Source: JAJDIA01 sp031555145
Lineage (GTDB): Bacteria; Bacteroidota; Bacteroidia; Bacteroidales; Tannerellaceae
Assembly (NCBI GenBank): GCA_031555145.1
Contig: JAVBUR010000123.1
Location: forward strand, 1-34,514
Reading direction: 5' to 3'
Length of the DNA stretch: 34,514 nt
The position numbers and the translations under genes were made by a program. The notes beneath the pieces are model-generated. The model ran no database searches, had not been told where the DNA came from, and was given only the letters and a program-made list of their open reading frames with translations. Shown one piece after another: positions 31,728-34,514 of the stretch (positions are counted from its first letter, which is position 1; every line of letters begins with the position of its first letter).

Positions 31728-32597
31728 TTATCTTTTATTGTTTCTTTTAAATTCGACTAAGGTATTCACACTGCCTTTCTTCATGGTACCGATCAGTTCG
31801 CGGAACGTCTTTTCGCCACGTGCTTTGTCAAGCAACGCCCACCGTTCGAGGATCTCCAACTGGAGCATATAGGCATACACACTTTCGAGGTCGAAGGGGA
31901 TGGCGAACGTCTGTTCTTCCAGCCAGGCCCATTTCAACTGATCCATGCGCTTTTCACGGATATACAGGTCTGTTTCTTCCGCGATACGCAGCAAGGCAGG
32001 CAGGTACTCCACGCTGTCGCCAAGTCCGAAGTCGCGGGCATTAGACGCACGTAAAGCATTCGCCACGTCGTTGTTGCCTACAATATATTCAGCCTTATTG
32101 AAACCATACTTACGGGCGGTAATCGCCGTGAGAATATTGTTGATATTGAGGTTCAACTCAAACCAGTCAGCCACGAACTTGTTCTTGCACTGCATGGCAT
32201 AGGCATAATAATAGCCTGCCAACCGGTCTTCCCAGGGAATAGCCGCTTCGTTTCCTTTGCTCGACTCGGCCAGGTACTGCTTAAAGACCTCGACGAAATA
32301 AGACGGTATCCGTTCATTCTTCGGAGGTTTTTCATCTTCCTTCAACGCTTTGAACAGCGCCATGAATTCGTCGAAGGATATGCTTCCCCTCGGATCGGTA
32401 TCCTGATCCGGCTGGCGGGCCTGCAACATGAGGTTCTTGTTATCGAACTTCAGGAAAAACAAGTCCACCAGCTTCTTATCGGCCGGGGTTAAAATACCAT
32501 CCAGCTCATTTCTGAATTCAATGAGCGAGAAAGGTATTTTGGTGTCGTCCGATGAGATATTGGGAAGTCCTGCTATTAAGCAATAGTACTTACTCAT
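31728..32597 (-). CDS. DUF2764-family V-ATPase-associated protein, possible C-subunit counterpart
   Basis: This 289-residue protein belongs to the DUF2764 family, found in V-ATPase operons of Bacteroidota, Chlamydiae and relatives in the position where archaeal-type operons carry subunit C. The N-terminus, MSKYYCLIAGLPNI, is a family hallmark. The rest is predicted mainly alpha-helical with no transmembrane segment, signal peptide or catalytic motif. The segment YAYMLQLEILERWALLDKARGEKTFRELI is reminiscent of the end of subunit C (helical, leading into a T-x-R-L/I-like turn), but the match is weak. Spacing of 2 nt on both sides implies cotranslation with E and A. I infer a structural role at the stalk/rotor junction; the function is unproven. 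Confidence 0.85.
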   Translation of the reverse strand: MSKYYCLIAGLPNISSDDTKIPFSLIEFRNELDGILTPADKKLVDLFFLKFDNKNLMLQARQPDQDTDPRGSISFDEFMALFKALKEDEKPPKNERIPSYFVEVFKQYLAESSKGNEAAIPWEDRLAGYYYAYAMQCKNKFVADWFELNLNINNILTAITARKYGFNKAEYIVGNNDVANALRASNARDFGLGDSVEYLPALLRIAEETDLYIREKRMDQLKWAWLEEQTFAIPFDLESVYAYMLQLEILERWALLDKARGEKTFRELIGTMKKGSVNTLVEFKRNNKR

Positions 32598-32599
32598 AC

Positions 32600-33190
32600 T
32601 CAGAACAGCATTTCGATCAATTGCGGGCGGAGGAATTCTTTAAAGAAAGATACAAATTCGGCTTCGCCGAACGTCACCTTATAGGAGCCGTCGGCCGGAA
32701 CGATCACGAAAGAGGCGTCTTTACCGCTTACCTGTTCGATCTTCACACTCTTGTTCAGCAATTCCTTGGCATTTCCTTCGAAATACGTGGTCAGTGCTTT
32801 TTCATCGGCCGTTTGGATGGTGAGGCTTCCGGTCTTTGCCCATTCGCGGGCTATTTCCAGAATGACTTTCTGCATATAGGCCTTATCGGCCACTACAGCT
32901 TTCACATTAGCTGAGGTGATCTCTCCGTTGATCAGATTGGTGACTTCACTTTTCAGTGCTTCCACAGATTGTGTAGCAAACAATTTCAGTTCTGCTTCCG
33001 TGTTTTTCTTGATTTCTGCGGCTTGTTTTTCGGCAGCGGCTACAATCCGTTTCGCTTCTGCTTCTGCATCGGCTACGATAGCTTGTGAACGGGAATCAGC
33101 CTCTGCGATGATACGTGCAGCTTCTTCATTTCCTTTCTCCACACCTTCCCGGTAGATCTTGTCAGTGAGTTCCTGAATCTTAATATCCAT
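32600..33190 (-). CDS. ntpE: V-type ATPase subunit E (peripheral stalk)
   Basis: This 196-residue peripheral-stalk subunit has a long N-terminal coiled coil (about 5-85; AARIIAEADSRSQAIVADAEAEAKRIVAAAEKQ pattern, Ala/Glu-rich heptads) and a globular C-terminal domain that binds the head (KVTFGEAEFVSFFKEFLRPQLIEMLF). I start at the ATG at 33190 (MDIKIQEL); a TTG two codons upstream is less likely. It is the first gene of the operon. No separate G/H partner is encoded in the window, so the stalk may use a gene elsewhere or E alone. Confidence 0.92.
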   Translation of the reverse strand: MDIKIQELTDKIYREGVEKGNEEAARIIAEADSRSQAIVADAEAEAKRIVAAAEKQAAEIKKNTEAELKLFATQSVEALKSEVTNLINGEITSANVKAVVADKAYMQKVILEIAREWAKTGSLTIQTADEKALTTYFEGNAKELLNKSVKIEQVSGKDASFVIVPADGSYKVTFGEAEFVSFFKEFLRPQLIEMLF

Positions 33191-33239
33191 TTGCAATATA
33201 TTAGTTAAATTGATTATGCCAAAACGTAAATAACGCCCA

Positions 33240-33247
33240 CAAAGTTA
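33240..33247 (-). promoter_or_regulatory. -7 box candidate for the V-ATPase operon
   Basis: TAACTTTG on the minus strand (33247-33240) fits TAnnTTTG exactly and lies about 50 nt before the subunit E ATG. The expected -33 region (around 33268-33272, TTTTTA on the minus strand) is T-rich but lacks a TTTG. Confidence 0.5.
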
Positions 33248-33320
33248 TCCTTTTCCGTGAAGTAGCCTAAAAATAAATGTGAAATCTAACTAAAAAACAG
33301 CCACAACCCTTAATTTTCTT

Positions 33321-33328
33321 TACATTTG
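33321..33328 (+). promoter_or_regulatory. -7 box candidate for the GNAT gene
   Basis: TACATTTG fits TAnnTTTG exactly and ends 18 nt before the ATG at 33347. No TTTG is seen at the -33 position. It overlaps the longer open frame that begins at 33326 and so supports the downstream ATG as the start. Confidence 0.5.
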
Positions 33329-33346
33329 TGCAAAATACAGACAATT

Positions 33347-33850
33347 ATGTTCCAAATTAAAACCGCCGACACAAACGACCGCTTCACCATCCGCGACCTC
33401 GCCTCCCGCATCTGGCCAGCCACCTACGGCCCCATCCTTTCCGAAGAACAGTTCAATTACATGTTTGAGATGATGTACGCCCCGGAAAACATCATCCGCC
33501 AAATGACTGAGCAGCAACACCGCTACTTCATTGTATTATCCGACGGCTTCCCCGCCGGCTATTTTTCAATAGAGCAACAAGATGCCGACACCTATATCTT
33601 TCAAAAAATCTATGCCCTCCCTGAAATGCACGGTACCGGAATGGGACGTTACATGATCGAGCAGGGCATCGAATACCTGAAAGGCATCCACCCCATCCCC
33701 TTCACCATATTATTATATGTAAACCGTGAGAACTCCGCCGTCGGTTTCTATAAGCACCTCGGCTTCCACCAGGCCGACACCCGCGACTACCACATCGGCA
33801 ACGGCTACTACATGAACGACTACATCATGCGCATGGACATCCGGGAGTAA
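33347..33850 (+). CDS. GNAT-family N-acetyltransferase
   Basis: This 167-residue Gcn5-related acetyltransferase transfers an acetyl group from acetyl-CoA to an amine. The acetyl-CoA-binding motif A is ALPEMHGTGMGRYMIEQGI (about 90-108, with the R/Q-x-x-G-x-G/A-like HGTGMGR), and motif B is VNRENSAVGFYKHLGF (about 125-140). I start at the ATG at 33347 because a -7 promoter box (33321-33328) overlaps the longer frame. It diverges from the V-ATPase operon across a 156-nt gap. The substrate (small molecule, peptide or protein N-terminus) cannot be inferred. Confidence 0.9.
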   Translation: MFQIKTADTNDRFTIRDLASRIWPATYGPILSEEQFNYMFEMMYAPENIIRQMTEQQHRYFIVLSDGFPAGYFSIEQQDADTYIFQKIYALPEMHGTGMGRYMIEQGIEYLKGIHPIPFTILLYVNRENSAVGFYKHLGFHQADTRDYHIGNGYYMNDYIMRMDIRE

Positions 33851-33896
33851 CCCACTCACCCCCAGAATAAGCCTGCCATAAAAACGAAAACCCATC

Positions 33897-33928
33897 TTAT
33901 CTTCAGATTTATCCCAACCTGAAGATAA
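33897..33928 (+). terminator. Hairpin after the GNAT gene
   Basis: A perfect 10-bp stem (TTATCTTCAG / CTGAAGATAA) with a 12-nt loop begins 46 nt past the GNAT stop. It lacks a following T-run on the plus strand, so termination is uncertain. It ends 3 nt before repeat copy 2 and has no counterpart beside copy 1. Confidence 0.45.
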
Positions 33929-33931
33929 ATT

Positions 33932-34488
33932 GAGGCGCAGGGTTATTGTTATTTTCAAAAAGAGGCGCAGGGTGTTTTGGGGCGTTGAAAAGAGGTAAAA
34001 GACACGAAGGAATGGTATAGGCATGTTATAGGCAACACGAAGGCAAGTGATATGCGGGGTGGAAAATGATATTAAGAATTTGTGATTCAGTTGTTTATGA
34101 TACTATGGAATGTAAGTTTCGGGCTTTCCCAGATTTAGGGTTATTGTATTTTTTGTTTTAAGTTAGGGTTGTAATAAGAGCTGGGAGATCTTCAGATTTT
34201 CCAGCATCTGAACATTTTTGTGCGGGTGAATACCGCGTCAGCGGTATCGTGTTGGTAGCCGTGGGTGCAAGCCCACGGACATGTATTTGGTTTGTGTTTT
34301 ATGCGCCGCGTCAGCGGTGTCGTGTTTGTCGGCCGGCACCGCTGACGCGGCGCATGATAATTGTTGTTATTCCAATTGACCGTGGGCTCGGCTTCGCCAG
34401 CACCCACGGCTACGAACACGATGCCCGTGACCGGGCATTCATCGTCGCGGCGAACACCCATTACTTTCATATTTGGTTGAGTTTGAAA
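33932..34488 (-). repeat. 557-bp intergenic repeat element, copy 2 (five-hairpin element)
   Basis: This is the inverted partner of 11522-12078, the same length with no gaps by my alignment. The five stem-loops are kept, including the 19-bp arms at 34301-34319 and 34337-34355. Copy 2 has an internal direct repeat, CCCTGCGCCTC (minus strand), at its AT-rich end, eroded in copy 1. The 33851-34514 interval contains no gene I can support; the open frames across it are palindrome by-products. Confidence 0.9.
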
Positions 34489-34514
34489 GCGCCTTTCTAG
34501 TTGCGTGGAGTTTG

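Overview
The window looks like a chromosome segment of a gut Bacteroidota, most likely Parabacteroides or a close relative. The evidence is a SusC/SusD pair with lipoprotein glycoside hydrolases, exact Bacteroidota-type promoters (TTTG, about 20 nt, TAnnTTTG), a V-type ATPase operon that includes a DUF2764 gene, and a periplasmic-sensor/Y_Y_Y/LuxR-type HTH regulator. The genus is an inference. There is no rRNA, tRNA, CRISPR array or recognisable transposase.

Region 1 (236-11258, minus strand) is a polysaccharide utilization locus. In transcription order it is a SusC-like TonB-dependent transporter, a SusD-like lipoprotein, a LamG-fold lipoprotein, a hairpin, a GH144-type 'glycoamylase' with an Ig-like domain, a GH3 beta-glucosidase (BglX type) and a second GH144-type enzyme. 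GH144 plus GH3 points to beta-1,2-glucan (sophoro-oligosaccharides) rather than starch. A promoter with both consensus boxes lies about 130 nt upstream of susC.

Region 2 (11097-12282) is a long gene-free interval. It holds the susC promoter, a 557-bp intergenic repeat carrying five hairpins, a perfect 8+8 dyad and a textbook sigma-54 (-24/-12) promoter. A second copy of the 557-bp repeat lies in inverted orientation at 33932-34488, so the two copies bracket about 22 kb.

Region 3 (12283-22052, plus strand) is a sigma-54-type export operon. It has one HlyD-family adaptor, one MacB/LolD-class ATPase and six FtsX/MacB-like permeases arranged as three consecutive A-B pairs. No TolC-type outer-membrane factor and no sigma-54 activator are in the window.

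Region 4 (22056-25567, minus strand) has a PAP2-family phosphatase and a 939-aa membrane-spanning regulator with a periplasmic propeller, a Y_Y_Y domain and a LuxR-type HTH.

Region 5 (25648-33190, minus strand) is a V/A-type ATPase operon in the order E, DUF2764, A, B, D, I, K, ending in a strong intrinsic terminator. The rotor subunit K keeps the residue pattern of the Na+ site known from Enterococcus hirae NtpK. A divergent GNAT acetyltransferase (33347-33850) and the second repeat copy close the window.
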